This document shows, piece by piece, positions 9,291 through 20,232 of a stretch of DNA of 64,000 nt (positions are counted from its first letter, which is position 1; each line of letters opens with the position of its first letter). The DNA comes from Jaminaea rosea. Taxonomy: Eukaryota > Basidiomycota > Exobasidiomycetes > Microstromatales. The DNA lies in NCBI RefSeq assembly GCF_003144245.1, contig NW_020289978.1, forward strand, positions 62,001-126,000, written 5' to 3'. The notes below the pieces were generated by a model. That model saw only the letters and a program-made list of their open reading frames with translations, had not been told where the DNA came from and made no database searches. The translations under genes were made by a program, and so were the position numbers.

Positions 9291-11384
9291 ATGGCCTCCC
9301 TCACCCTTGGCTTCGCTCCACCGACTCAACGCCAACGCCATGCCCGCGTCATGATGTTCAACAACGCCGCCGCCGCCAAGGGAAGTGGCTCACGGCCTGG
9401 CTCGTCTTCAAAGTCCCAAACGCCCATGCAGCAGCGATCCCACCATCCCAACGAGAGCGTCCCTTGCCCCTCATGCGAGCAGCCGGTGCGCATCGCGCTG
9501 CTCAACTCGCATCTGGATCGATGCCTGTCCGGTGGTCAGGAGAAGGCGAGCTCAGCGAAGACAGAGGGGGAGGGAACGGGCAATGCAGCGTCTGTCGCTT
9601 CTCCCAGCCGTGGTGTCTTCGGAGCCATGATGGGATCGAGGAAGCGCAAGGCTGGCGAGGATGAGGCGGACGAGGGCAACGCGCTGCCCAGCCATCATGA
9701 AGCGGCCGTCGTCTTGCCTTCCAAATCGACGCCTGTCGAAGCAACTCAGCCAGCTACAGCGGCACCTACACATGCTACCGCCGTCGCTGCCTCCTCCTCG
9801 CGCACTCGCCTGGACTCCGCCGCCCCTCTCGCCGAGCGTCTTCGACCGCGATCACTGAGCGAATACGTAGGACAGGACCACATCGTCCGCAAGGGGCCGC
9901 TGGCCGCCCTTCTCAAGCAGGGAAAGGTACCCAGCATGGTCCTATGGGGTCCGCCGGGGACTGGAAAGACTACACTGGCCCGACTGGTAGTGAAGGAGGC
10001 GAATGAGAATTGGGAGAGGAATCGCGCGCGTAATTCTGCGAGCTCCAATGGGGCAACGATGCCGCCTTATCGCTTCGTGGAGGTATCGGCCACCTCGACC
10101 GCCACTGGGGATCTGAAGAGGCACTTTGACGAGTCCCTCTCCCGACTGAAACTCACAGGTCAGGTCACCGTCCTTTTCTGTGACGAGGTGCAGAGATTCA
10201 ACAAGGCGGTGCAAGACCTCTTCCTACCCGTTGTTGAGCGCGGAACGTTGGTGCTCGTCGGGGCTACTACCGAGAATCCTTCTTTTCGCTTACAAGGCGC
10301 CCTGCTCAGTCGAATGAGGGTATTCGTACTGGACAGGCTGAGCACAGAGAGCTGCTTCAAGATCCTGCAAGCAGCACGCGATCGAGTGGCGAGCATGGAC
10401 GAGGACGAGACTACGACGCACCCACCTCATGTACCCGATACTCTCCTCACATACCTATCCCACTCCTGCGACGGTGATGCCCGCTCCGCTTTGGGCGCTT
10501 TTGAGGTGGCTCTAGCCTGCTACGATGGCGAAGTCGACGAGGAAACGAACTTGGACAACCTCCGCTCAGCCCTTAAACGGCAAGCACTCTTGTACGACCG
10601 AGCCGGGGATCAGCACTACGATCTCATATCTGCGCTGCACAAATCCATTCGTGGGAGCGACTCTGACGCGGCCATGTACTGGCTGGCGCGGATGGTCAAG
10701 GGAGGGGAAGACCCGCTCTTCATCGCGCGCAGGCTGATCATCGCTGCAGCAGAGGATTGTAGCGATACGCCTGCTGCCAGCCAGCTAGCGGTCGCAACGT
10801 ATCAGAGCTGCCAGCTCGTTGGACTGCCAGAGTGCGCCGAGTGCATGGCGCAATGCGTCGTCTACCTCGCCGAGTGTCCAAAGAGTACGAGAGCGTACAA
10901 GGCTTGGCAGAGGGCTGCTGCCTTGGTTGAAGCGGAGCGTAGTCACGAGGTCCCGTATCACATTCGAAATGCTCCGACGAGACTGATGAAGGAGATTGGG
11001 TATGGGCAGGAATATCGCTACGAGCCCAGATTCGCGCATCCTGTCTTTCAGGAGTATCTTCCCAGCCCGCTGGCGGGGATGAGGGAGAGGGGGGAGTGGA
11101 AGCGATTGGTGAGCCCGCCGCCGCCGCAAAGGGCTGAGGTGGAGGAAGCTGGAGATGGCGGAGATGGCGAAGAGGCGACGCCATCGAATGGTGCCAAGCT
11201 TGCCTCGGCGTCTGGTATCGGACCAGGGTCGTGTCAGCGCATCTTTGAGATGGGATCGCGAGTCGTCGATGTGGACCTGCTAGAGGAGTGGGAGGAGAAG
11301 CGCAATCAAGGGCGAGCTTGGGGAGGTAGAGGGGCGTTGGGACTGCCAGTTGCGCGTGTGTCGAAGAAGGAGGAGGAGGAGTGA
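9291..11384 (+). CDS. MGS1: AAA+ ATPase of the MGS1/WRNIP1/RarA family
   Basis: Intronless, 697 residues from the ATG at 9291; the frame is open further up, into the tRNA, but those residues are unlikely to be coding. An N-terminal UBZ4-type zinc finger (CPSCEQPVRIALLNSHLDRC, about residues 57-78) should bind ubiquitin. It is followed by a Ser/Ala linker and the clamp-loader-like AAA domain: LRPRSLSEYVGQDH, Walker A GPPGTGKTT (K226), Walker B LFCDEVQRFN, and the sensor-1 block GATTENPSF typical of RarA/Mgs1. The C-terminal oligomerisation region (AISALHKSIRGSD-like) is present. Family members act at stalled forks with PCNA and polymerase delta. The tail ends in an acidic/Glu stretch. The gene is divergent from ALG3, with the tRNA in the shared promoter. 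Confidence 0.94.
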   Translation: MASLTLGFAPPTQRQRHARVMMFNNAAAAKGSGSRPGSSSKSQTPMQQRSHHPNESVPCPSCEQPVRIALLNSHLDRCLSGGQEKASSAKTEGEGTGNAASVASPSRGVFGAMMGSRKRKAGEDEADEGNALPSHHEAAVVLPSKSTPVEATQPATAAPTHATAVAASSSRTRLDSAAPLAERLRPRSLSEYVGQDHIVRKGPLAALLKQGKVPSMVLWGPPGTGKTTLARLVVKEANENWERNRARNSASSNGATMPPYRFVEVSATSTATGDLKRHFDESLSRLKLTGQVTVLFCDEVQRFNKAVQDLFLPVVERGTLVLVGATTENPSFRLQGALLSRMRVFVLDRLSTESCFKILQAARDRVASMDEDETTTHPPHVPDTLLTYLSHSCDGDARSALGAFEVALACYDGEVDEETNLDNLRSALKRQALLYDRAGDQHYDLISALHKSIRGSDSDAAMYWLARMVKGGEDPLFIARRLIIAAAEDCSDTPAASQLAVATYQSCQLVGLPECAECMAQCVVYLAECPKSTRAYKAWQRAAALVEAERSHEVPYHIRNAPTRLMKEIGYGQEYRYEPRFAHPVFQEYLPSPLAGMRERGEWKRLVSPPPPQRAEVEEAGDGGDGEEATPSNGAKLASASGIGPGSCQRIFEMGSRVVDVDLLEEWEEKRNQGRAWGGRGALGLPVARVSKKEEEE

Positions 11385-11652
11385 TGAATGCTAGAGCAGG
11401 CTTGATCTTGATACCCCATGCAAATGCAATGAATTGGCGATGCCGTGGCGTGCTCGTGAGCTTTCGCTTTTTGGTGTTGCTCTCCGCGCTTCGAGGCGCT
11501 CTTCCGCCACTCCGCAATCAACACCTGGTGCGTCGGCCTGTCCGCCTGGCCTCGACTTGCACTTGCATTCCTACTTTTCCTTCTCCTCTCCCTCCATCCT
11601 TCCCTCCTCTCTCTCTTGCCTGTCCATCGTGAGGACGGCGCAAGAGACAAGC

Positions 11653-14600
11653 ATGGCTTCCTACCTCCTTTCGCTCTCACCCTTTAAAGTCTTCGCTACC
11701 GAAGCGGGCGACTCAGCATCAGCATCAGCATCGACGTCAACCTCGACGTCTACTTCATCGACGAGCACCGGCCTCCCACCTCTCACATCCTCTCCTCGCC
11801 CTGCTACGCCTCGAAGCAGGAGTGGACGACGAAGCATGAAGAGGGACAGGCCAAGCCCTGTACCTGCTTCCTTCTTTGGCGATGTGCCGCAAAGTTCCGT
11901 CGCCACCAGCAGCTCGCCAATTCGCGCTAGCAAGCGAAAGGGAAAGGGGAGAATGCTCACCGAGGATCAAGAGGAGGAGGCCGGCGGCAGCGGCAGGCTG
12001 AGCAGCGATGCTCATTCTGACGAGGGCGTCGAACTCCTTCCGGATGGCGAGGACGGGGTCGTCAGGCTAGGTGAGCAACGGCGAGGCCGGCTACGTTGAT
12101 TGAGGATACTGAGAAGCTGACACCTCACCTCTACGATCGCGCTCGACCAGACCTCCTCCGTCGTCTCCCGCACGAGATTTCTCTCCTCATCCTGCTATAC
12201 CTACCTACCCACCAGTCCCTCGTAAGCCTTTCAGCCGTCTCCCGCTACCACCGCTCCCTCGCAAATGACCCTCTCTTGTGGCGGGAACTCTTCTTTCGCA
12301 ATCCCGGTTGGACCCTTAGAGAGGATGAGGAGTGGGTGGAGGGATTGTTGGATGATCTCGAGGGTCGAGAAGGGGTGCTCCTACCTGAGGAAAAGGGCGT
12401 TGGCGATGAATCGACTTATGACATGACAGACCTCCAGATCGGCGATCCGGATTCGTCGTCTTCGCGCATCTTGCCCTCATCTTGGTCACTCCGCGTTCAC
12501 GGCAATCGGCAACGCAACATCGACCGACTCAACTGGCGCTACATCTACTCTCTGCGCTTCTACCTGGCTAGTCGAGTTGGGCAAGTCCACTCGCGATGGG
12601 GATGCGTCAAGGATAAGCAGGTTAAGCACCCTTCGTGGGACGAGGACTTCTCTGACGATGATCGATCCATCTCCAGCAACGAAGAGAGCCAAGACGAAGG
12701 GGACGACGACGCAGACTCTAACGCCATCAGCGAGAATAGCGAGGACGAAACGGACGAAGCCTCATACCGTCGTCGTGTCGAATCCGAATCACGCGCCGCC
12801 ACCCTCCAAGCTCGCCTCTTCCCCTCGTCAACATCCAAGCGCACCCGCCATAATGCTCAGCACCACTCTCGCAGAAATCGCACCTTTGCTCCGGACTTGC
12901 GTACCATCGGCTCCCACGAGGACAACATCTACTGCATCAAAAGCTTTCTCCCACCCAAACACTTTGCACCCACCGTAGGCTACATCGTCACCGGGTCGCG
13001 CGATGCCACAATTCGCGTGTGGTCCCTCTCCTCCCCACCCTCGACGTCCACCTCCAGCTCCACGATTTCGAACGGTCAGGAGGCTCTGCTCTCCACCATA
13101 GCCCCTCGCATAGGGCGATGCACACACATCCTCCGGGGAGGCCACACCCGCAGCATCGTAGCACTAGACGTCTGCCCCAAGGGCATGATTATGGTCTCCG
13201 CCTCTTCCGACTCCAAGCTGGGCATCTGGAACTGGTTCGGCTGCGATGAGGCTGTGCAGGCCGCAAGGGAAGGGCGACAGTGGAAACCCCGCCTTATCGA
13301 CAGGTGGAACTGCTACACGACGGTGATGGACGTGAGGTTGAGCGAGGAATGGCTCTGCTTCGGGCTGAGGCAGGGCATGGTACGCTGCTATCGTCGTCTC
13401 GATCTGCTTGGCGGGAATGCTCAGGCGAGCAAGCGAGCAGAGGAGGAAGAAGAGGAAGACACGAGTGTCACGTCCGCCTTTTCACCCCTCGACGTCGTAC
13501 CACCAACGTCAGATGCAGCAGCGAGTACATCGACGGAGAATCACACGCCACCTGGCCCGCCAACCCTTTTCGAGCGAGCCTCGGTGCATCAGCACTACAA
13601 TTGCTCAATCAATGACCTCAAGATTCGCGGGCGGCTCCTCGCCTGCGGGTACGCCAATGGCCATCTGGAGGTCGTCGACATTCCTACCGGTCGCGTGCTT
13701 TACCCGCCTGATGAGGGGCAGGGGGAGCGTAAGCGTATCCCGCAGTTGAGAGGGGTGGCTTGCATGGAGTTTGGAATGCCGGGACCTGCGCTCAAGGTAG
13801 GAGGAGCTGTTGAGCCCATCAGCGAGGAGGTACTGAAGGGGTCGGTGATTATCTGCGGATCGACGGACTTGTCCATCTACTGCTACTCGCCCTACTCGGG
13901 TGACCTCCTCGCGGTGCTGGAGGGGCATCAGGCAATGCCTCGCTCCCTGCATTTGGACGAGGAGAAGGGGCTGCTCATTAGCGTAGGATACGACGGAATT
14001 GTCAACATGTGGGACGTGGGGCGCCTCTTCTGGGTTGAGGAGAGGAGAGGTCAGCATGCATTGGGGTGGAATGCAAGGGGCGATTGGGCCGAGCTCACTC
14101 GCGCCCGTACTACATCGGTCTCCGAGAGCCAACAAGGTGACAGTAGTGCAGAAACATCGCAGCCGGTTGCCACCACCGGCCCTTCGGCCGTGTACAAGCC
14201 CAAACCAATCTACACCTCCCGCGACTTCAATTTCCACACCTCTTCGCGCTCCAACACCAATCGCGCAGGTACGAATGCGGGCGCGGCCGGCGCCGTCAAT
14301 GCGCAGGGCATCACAGCCGGTCAAGCCCAACAAACCAATGGAGGCGCTGCCGGTGCCACTGGTGGTGGAGGCGGGAATGTTGCCACGGCAACGACCTGGC
14401 GTGCCTCGACCGGTGGCACACCGAGGGTGCCCTGTCGATTGTTCGGCGTGGCCTTTGATGGGAAACGCATCTTGACCGTGGGGGAGACGCGACATATCTT
14501 TGTGAGGGAGTTGTTGCCTCCTGCTGCTGCTGCCAAGCGGGCACAGGAAGGGGTGGAGGAGGAGAAGCAAGGGAACGAGAGCGAGGAGGAGGAGGGTGGG

Positions 14601-14696
14601 AGTGAGGGAGAGCGAGAGGGAGAGCGAGGACTGGGAGGCTATGTCCGTCCCGAGGAAAGGGGCAGGGAGTGGGTCGGTTGGGAGATGTTTGCTTGA
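11653..14696 (+). CDS. F-box and WD40-repeat protein (SCF substrate-receptor type)
   Basis: Two exons, 11653-12070 and 12151-14696; 987 residues. The intron has donor GTGAGC, a CTGAC branch at 12116 and acceptor CCAG; joining makes the codon GAC and restores the frame. The N-terminus is Ser/Thr-rich and disordered. An F-box follows (about 140-185, LLRRLPHEISLLILLYLPTH...LWRELF). After an acidic segment come WD40-type blades: SHEDNIYCIKS...GSRDATIRVW, GGHTRSIVALDV...SDSKLGIWNW, HYNCSINDLKI...ANGHLEVVDI, GSTDLSIYCY, and HQAMPRSLHL...GYDGIVNMWDV, with a degenerate last blade. This architecture fits a Skp1-Cul1-F-box ubiquitin-ligase receptor; substrates cannot be told. A Gly/Ala/Asn-rich insert (about 830-890) and a Glu-rich tail are lineage features. 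I cannot match it to Cdc4 or Met30 specifically. Confidence 0.88.
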
Positions 14697-15029
14697 CCTT
14701 TTGACTTTTCGCTTCACATCCTCGTATGGAGAGGCGCCATTGCTTTGTGTCCTCGTCGCCGTCGTCTCATATCTACTCCTCCTTCTACATCTCAACATCA
14801 CAATCTATACCAATCTCAGACTCGTTTACTGAGCAGTGAAGAACAGGATCCATCATTGTGGGCCGTGGAAAGAAAGGTCAAGTGGTGATACAGGTGGGCG
14901 TGTGTGAGAAGGCGGCTAGATACAAGGAATGTGGTGGTGGGCCACGGAACACAAGTCGGAACGAGAGGCGCGCGAGGTATCGGGGTCACGGGGGCGGTAG
15001 GGTCACATCGAGGGTACGTGGACACGAGC
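14697..15029. other. Convergent 3' spacer
   Basis: The F-box/WD gene and the REEP-like gene end towards each other here. The interval should hold both 3' UTRs and polyadenylation signals. No gene was seen. Confidence 0.5.
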
Positions 15030-16234
15030 TTATCGCCTCGACATCCAGGACGTCCAACCTCCACCACTGCTAGGCGTGGCTGGCACGGCGGTATCGTTGG
15101 CCTGTTCGTCATCCTGATCCACAAGTTGGTAGCTCCCGCTCAGATCTCTACTCCCCTTGCCGCTCCCTTCGTCAGATGAGAGATCGCTACTGTTGGCCGG
15201 CTTGTTGACGCGTAGCCGAGAGGACGTAGCCGTAGTCGCCGCCCCTTTTGCTGCTGCGGATCTCGTCCTGACGCTGCTACGACCGCCGCTGCTACCCGCT
15301 CCCATCTCATCAAGCTGTCGCTCCAGCTCTGCCCTCCTGCGCTTCCTGACTGCAGAGTCTCCGCTCGCCACGTGCTGATCTCCGGTAGACCCATCGCTAT
15401 CATCCTCGTCACTTTGACCTCTCGTGGTCCCGCTACTTTCTGCCTTTGCCTTCTCACTCGCCTCCGCAGCAGCAGCAGCAGCCCGGTCCATGACGCCGAC
15501 CAGTCCTGCAGCAGCGAGGGGCCCGTAGTGCTTGAGCATTCCGACGAAGTGATTAGCTGGGCCGGAGACAGGATCATGCATCGTGGGCGGGGCGGCGGGC
15601 ATGTTGTGTAGCGGGGCAGGAGGTGCCGGCCTGCCGTCGTACTCGCTCGCCGTCGTTGTGGGGTCGACGGTGTATGCCGCTCCGAGGATGGCGCCGCGGA
15701 GCCGTTGCCAGAGGGAGGCGAAGCCGTTTGCTGCTGCGCGGGTCGCTTGGACTTTGGCTGATGAGAGGGCAACGTCTATGTCGTCTTCGTGGGATTGGAG
15801 GAAAGGGCCCAAGTAGCGAGAGTAGAGGATCGTAGCTCCCTGACACGTGTGTGCGGCAATCGGGCGATCTGTTCATTAGCATCATCTTTCTCGTGAGCGC
15901 CTCTGGCTCTGTATTGCGCACTCACCTGCGTCTGAGGCAGCACAAGCCATAGTGTAAATGCCAGCTTGAAGACGCCATAGAAGGGCAGCCAGCTCCAAGA
16001 CCATTCTGCCCAGGCTTCAATGAGCGTCATTGTTCCCACGACGCTCCAGTACATGAGCCACGTCTCGAGATCGGCCATCTCTGTGCGTTCATTGCCGCTG
16101 CCAAAGGGCGGCCTGACTGGCCGAGTCGTCTTTTCTTGTACGGGTGCAATGGCCTTGTACGAGGCGTAGAGCGGGTAGAGGTATGTGACGATGTGGTGTG
16201 CAAGGAGAAAGGGGAGCGAGAGGATGGACGCCAT
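15030..16234 (-). CDS. REEP/Yop1/HVA22 (TB2/DP1) family ER membrane protein with long tail
   Basis: Two exons on the minus strand, 16234-15926 and 15839-15030; 372 residues. The N-terminal ~120 residues match the TB2/DP1/HVA22 domain: two hydrophobic hairpins, LYPLYASYKA, a charged linker with DLETWLMYWSVVGTMTLIEAW, then LPFYGVFKLAFTLWLVLPQTQGATILYSRYLGPFL. The last block joins exactly across the intron. Proteins of this family bend or shape tubular ER membranes. The ~250-residue C-terminal part is unusual in length: Ser/Ala/Thr-rich, with a Glu/Lys patch, basic clusters and an acidic end (VDQDDEQAND), probably cytosolic. Yeast Yop1 has about 180 residues, so this is nearer to long REEP1-4-like forms. 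It is divergent from the BolA gene. Confidence 0.87.
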
Positions 16235-16637
16235 AATGGCGGGCAATGTCGAAGGTGGGTTAGTTGGTGATGGTGATGATAACGAGGTCGGCGATTCAAA
16301 GGAGTCAAAATGTCTCTGATCCCTTGTCTCTGGCCCTGCTCAGCACCTCTCGCTCGCTACGCCGGCCCGCTTTGGTCCAGAGGGCCGCACGGGCCAAAAA
16401 TCAAAGGGTGCGAGCGGCAGATGAGACGAGGAGAGCCAAGGCAGACAAGAAAGGCGGCCACGCGATGGCCCTATTCATCATCAAGCGGCAAAGGCAGCAG
16501 CAGCAGCAGCACCGGCAGCAGCACCCACATTCCGCCCTCCGCCCTCGCGACGTCGTGTCCTTGCCAACAGTCCAACCAACACTTTCCCTCATCCCTCGCG
16601 TCACTCTCTCCCTTAGTTGATATCGACCCGTGAAATC
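16235..16637. promoter_or_regulatory. Divergent promoter region, REEP-like / BolA2-like
   Basis: About 400 bp between divergent starts. It includes a CAG-type microsatellite-like stretch near 16490-16525 (gcagcagcagcagcagcacc) that is not inside any supported reading frame. A CT-rich tract precedes the BolA start. Confidence 0.5.
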
Positions 16638-17856
16638 ATGCAGGGACCAGAGCTCGAGCAGGTCATCAGGGCCAACATCGAAGGTGTTCAGACGCTCATC
16701 GTATCAGACGTTTCGGGTGGTTGTGGACAGGTGAGTGCGACATTGCGACATCGACCCTCCCATCCTCGTCCACGACTCCTCACACCTTGTCTTCGCCGTC
16801 CATAACATCAGGCGTTCGATGTGATCATCGTCAGCCCAGTATTCGAAGGGTGAGCAGCCGGCGAGCTTCCATGTGTAAACTCATGAGCTGATGATGATAC
16901 CATCGCGCACCTCAGACTCCCTACGCTTAAGAGGCACAGGCTTGGTGAGTAAATGCCAGCGACGCCTTCCAGGTAATCCACTCGCTCATGTCTCACGTCT
17001 TCTCCACAGTCAACGAAAGGCTCAAGGATCAGATCGCGCAGCTTCACGCCTTCTCGCAAAAGACATACACGCCGGCTGTGAGTGTGCGGGCAAAGGCATC
17101 ATGTCCACCCCTCCTTTGGCCCTCACTAATTCACATCTTGTTGCCCTTCCCCCGCAGCAATATGAAGCCCTCTCAGGCAAGACAGCCGCCCCAGCAGCAG
17201 TAGCAGCCGCTGCCTCGTCTTCATCCTCCGCATCCCCTTCCTCAGCCCCCGTCGCAGCCGCAATGGCCGCCCCCGCAGGCGCCGGCGCAGGTGGCAGCCT
17301 CGCAGCCCCCATGACCCCACCTCCCAAGACGACACAACGCCAGGCCTCGCACAATCGCACCGCCTCGGGCGTCTCTATCCCCGAGCTCACTCTCACAACG
17401 GACGATGACACCCTCTCTGGCCGAGCAGCTTCAGGCGCCCCGCGTCCCTTGACCCCCCGCGATCAGCCGGGAGGCACCACATCAAAGGCGCCCTTCAATG
17501 AGGTCGACTACCACTCCAGTCCCTCTTCGGCCAACCCGGTCTCCACAGGTATCACCCGCTTGCATCACTCCAAGATTGGCAGCGTCGACTTCTGGGAAGG
17601 GTTGCGCGCTTGGCTCGAGTCGCAGCTTATCACTCCTGCCTCGCCCGCCCTGGGTGGGGAAGCCACGATGGCTGGTAGCCCGCTCGCTAGCCCTGGTGGT
17701 GGAGCTGCAGCTTCTACGGGAGGGAGGGATCAGGTGAGGGGAGAAGCAGAGCTGATCAGGTTGTGGGAGGATTTCTTCCAGAGCCAGAAACCTCACCTCA
17801 GTGCGAGCGATGTAGCCAAAGTGAGGGATGGGGTGGGTATGTTTGGCTGGCATTAG
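16638..17856 (+). CDS. BOL2: BolA2-like protein with long C-terminal extension
   Basis: Five exons: 16638-16730, 16812-16849, 16916-16944, 17010-17077, 17158-17856; 308 residues. Residues 1-85 are a clean BolA domain of the BOLA2/Fra2 type: QVIRANIEGVQTLIVSDVSG, CGQAFDVIIVSPVFEG, LKRHRLVN (with the conserved RHR-V core) and LHAFSQKTYTP. This subfamily partners monothiol glutaredoxins, binds a shared [2Fe-2S] cluster and signals cytosolic iron status; that is family knowledge. The residue usually liganding iron, the His of RHRLVN, is present. BOLA2 proteins normally end soon after this point, but here the frame continues ~220 residues: an Ala/Ser/Pro-rich linker and a predicted helical end (DFWEGLRAWLESQLI; LIRLWEDFFQSQKP). 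Introns are dense in the BolA part only. The extension shares the last exon with the end of the BolA domain. Confidence 0.88.
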
Positions 17857-17967
17857 ATTGCGAGCTAGATACGACGACGTCGACGCTCTTTTCCTCTCTA
17901 TCCTTCACGACGACGACGACCATCATTCGTGAATTTCATGTCAATACATTCATCCTCATTAATCACG

Positions 17968-20232
17968 TCATGACTGCATAGCACGCCACTCCTCGACCGC
18001 CTGCGCCATCACTCGTCTCACGCGCGCATCGTTGCGCAGCCCCCTCACCCACAAGAGGAGGGCATCGTCGTCCTGCGGCACGAAGAGGTTCGACGAGGAT
18101 AAGAGGGAGAGGAGGCTCTCAAAGTCCCACGCTGCAGCCGACGGGCCAGACGTGACCACGCGATGTCCCACCGCCCAGAGGATGGACAACCCCACGAGGG
18201 GCAACACCCACTCCAACCCTCTCTCCTCCTTTGCGCCGCCGTGGCCGCCCTCTTCCCACATCAATACATCCCACACTCGCAAGCAAGTCTCCCATGGTAA
18301 GACGCCGTAGAAGCACGTCATGTACCAGCGCGTCGCATAGCTGCTCGCCTCTACGCCGGCATCCTCGAGGATGCGCGCAAAGGATGGGAAGAGAGTGCGC
18401 AGAAGCGCTGATTGGACGTGGAAGAGTTCGAGGAGCAAGGGAAAGCCAGGGGAGAAGAGACGATGCAGTGCTGACGAGGGGGCAAGGCTTGCGTCTGGGG
18501 TTGGCCCATCGTGCAGCCGTCGAAGGACAGCCCAACTTTTCTCTTCTTCCGGAAAGAGGCTCACCATGACCACCGCTATTCCGCCCATCCCTTGGCAGTA
18601 TCCACACTCCGAACAGCCAAGGCTGTAAGCGTGGAGAAGCTTGAAGAGTCGTACCTGCCCCCACCCATAGCGAGTGCGGAAGAGAACGTGGTTGCTGATA
18701 GTACGAGGCACGTCGAGGTCTATCTGCACCGTATATGGGGACGGGAGAGTGAGGAGGCGCGAGTATTGCGACATCGCAGCGCCATTGATGCTAGGTGTTG
18801 GACTGGGGTTGACATGGCCGTGCGAGGGGAATGATTGAGCTGATGAAGAAGCTGCGCCTGCGCCATTGCTCGCATCGACTGGCTGCTGTGAAGTGCTGTG
18901 AGAAGGTGCGAAGCTCGCTGACGACGACTCCCCTGCGCTGCCGCTTTCTCGCTGCAGCAATGCCCACCAAGCAGCTGCTCTCCATCGATCCGGAATGCCT
19001 TTGTAGATCCTCCTTTCCAGCCTGTCGCGGTCCCTCAACCCTTCAACCGTCAGACGGTACGATGTCGTGTTGCCCCCCTCCTTTGCGACCGGCGCAAGCA
19101 TAGCAGCCCACTTATCAATGCGCGCTTGCTCCTTTGAGCGGCCAAGGGATTCAGAGGGGAGGCGCAGAGAGGTGATGACGTCCTCCGGCGGCTCCTCTGC
19201 TTTCGTCGCATGCTTGGCATCGCCATTGGGTTGAGGAGATGCCTGATCAGATGGTCCACTGGCCGTCGACGCTCCAGCCATGGACGAACCCCACCCTTCA
19301 TCCGAGGCGCTCGCAGGCAAACCAGTCCAGTTCTGCTCTGACACGCCTGTCCTTTTGAGACTCTTTTTCGCCTTCTTTGCCGCTGATCGCACCTTGACTT
19401 TGCCCTTTGATGATGAGGCGGATGTCGACGGAGAGGGCACAAAGGCGTAGCATGCTGCAGGTAGAACCACGATGCGCCCAGTGGCTGAGTGCGAGTCCCA
19501 GTCTCGGCCGCCAAAGAAGCCGTACCGGTCTAGATCGGGCCAAGCCGTTTCTGATGCTATCGATGATGCGCCCTCGCCTCCGGCGTCGCCCATCTCTTGA
19601 TCTTCAAACACTGCGCTCTCGGCGGCAGTTGTCGCAGCCGTGATAGGCTCAGAAGAGGCAAGGGGCGAAGACTTGACTGCCGGCTCGTCCGTCTTCCTAC
19701 CAGCAAGCGGCCGCAGAGGCTCATCTCCTGGGTGCAAGTGACGCCTGTCTGGCGCGCTATTCGTACGCCGCTGTCTCGGACGATGCCTTTTGCCATTTGC
19801 AGCCTGCCAAGGAGCGAGCGAGCTACCAGACGCTGCTCCGACGCTGCGATTCCTCGTCCACTCCTCGCCCTGCACGGTCCCGTCGCCCTCGATACCTGTA
19901 CGATCAAAGTGCAGATATGTGCGACGGACAAAATCGCCTTCGCCGTCCTCTGGTCTTGTCCATGACTCTGTGGATGCTATTGATTCGCCAGATGAGGTGA
20001 TCGCTGGAGGATGAGGAGGTTGGACAGGTATGGGATCCGCCGTGCGAGGGCGCTGAGGGAGGGATGATGCGACGCTGAGATGGGGAGCATCGACGCTGAT
20101 TGCCGCTGTCTTGAAGCTATCATCGTTGCTCACTTGCTGTACTGGCTGAGCCTGCTCTGGCGGTGAAGCAGCCTCGTCGTGGTCGAGACGACGTCGAGAA
20201 TGCGATGGCCCAAGCCCTGCAAAGGCAGGCAT
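17968..20232 (-). CDS. TBC-domain Rab GTPase-activating protein
   Basis: Intronless, 754 residues from the ATG at 20232. The first ~400 residues are low-complexity and carry a short FDRTGIEGDGTVQGEEW-type segment. The TBC domain spans about 405-710: LRDRDRLERRIYKGIPDRWRAAAWWALL, VQIDLDVPRT with the arginine finger (R510), FRTRYGWGQVRLFKLLHAYS, the glutamine finger in CGYCQGM (Q547), then the RWYMTCFYGVLPWETCLRVWDVLMWEEG block. Both catalytic fingers are intact, so it should be an active GAP for a Rab protein in membrane traffic. The exact Rab cannot be read from sequence. A Ser-rich insert (about 430-480) interrupts the early domain. The 3' end lies 110 bp from the BolA gene end. Confidence 0.92.
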   Translation of the reverse strand: MPAFAGLGPSHSRRRLDHDEAASPPEQAQPVQQVSNDDSFKTAAISVDAPHLSVASSLPQRPRTADPIPVQPPHPPAITSSGESIASTESWTRPEDGEGDFVRRTYLHFDRTGIEGDGTVQGEEWTRNRSVGAASGSSLAPWQAANGKRHRPRQRRTNSAPDRRHLHPGDEPLRPLAGRKTDEPAVKSSPLASSEPITAATTAAESAVFEDQEMGDAGGEGASSIASETAWPDLDRYGFFGGRDWDSHSATGRIVVLPAACYAFVPSPSTSASSSKGKVKVRSAAKKAKKSLKRTGVSEQNWTGLPASASDEGWGSSMAGASTASGPSDQASPQPNGDAKHATKAEEPPEDVITSLRLPSESLGRSKEQARIDKWAAMLAPVAKEGGNTTSYRLTVEGLRDRDRLERRIYKGIPDRWRAAAWWALLQRESGSAGESSSASFAPSHSTSQQPVDASNGAGAASSSAQSFPSHGHVNPSPTPSINGAAMSQYSRLLTLPSPYTVQIDLDVPRTISNHVLFRTRYGWGQVRLFKLLHAYSLGCSECGYCQGMGGIAVVMVSLFPEEEKSWAVLRRLHDGPTPDASLAPSSALHRLFSPGFPLLLELFHVQSALLRTLFPSFARILEDAGVEASSYATRWYMTCFYGVLPWETCLRVWDVLMWEEGGHGGAKEERGLEWVLPLVGLSILWAVGHRVVTSGPSAAAWDFESLLSLLSSSNLFVPQDDDALLLWVRGLRNDARVRRVMAQAVEEWRAMQS

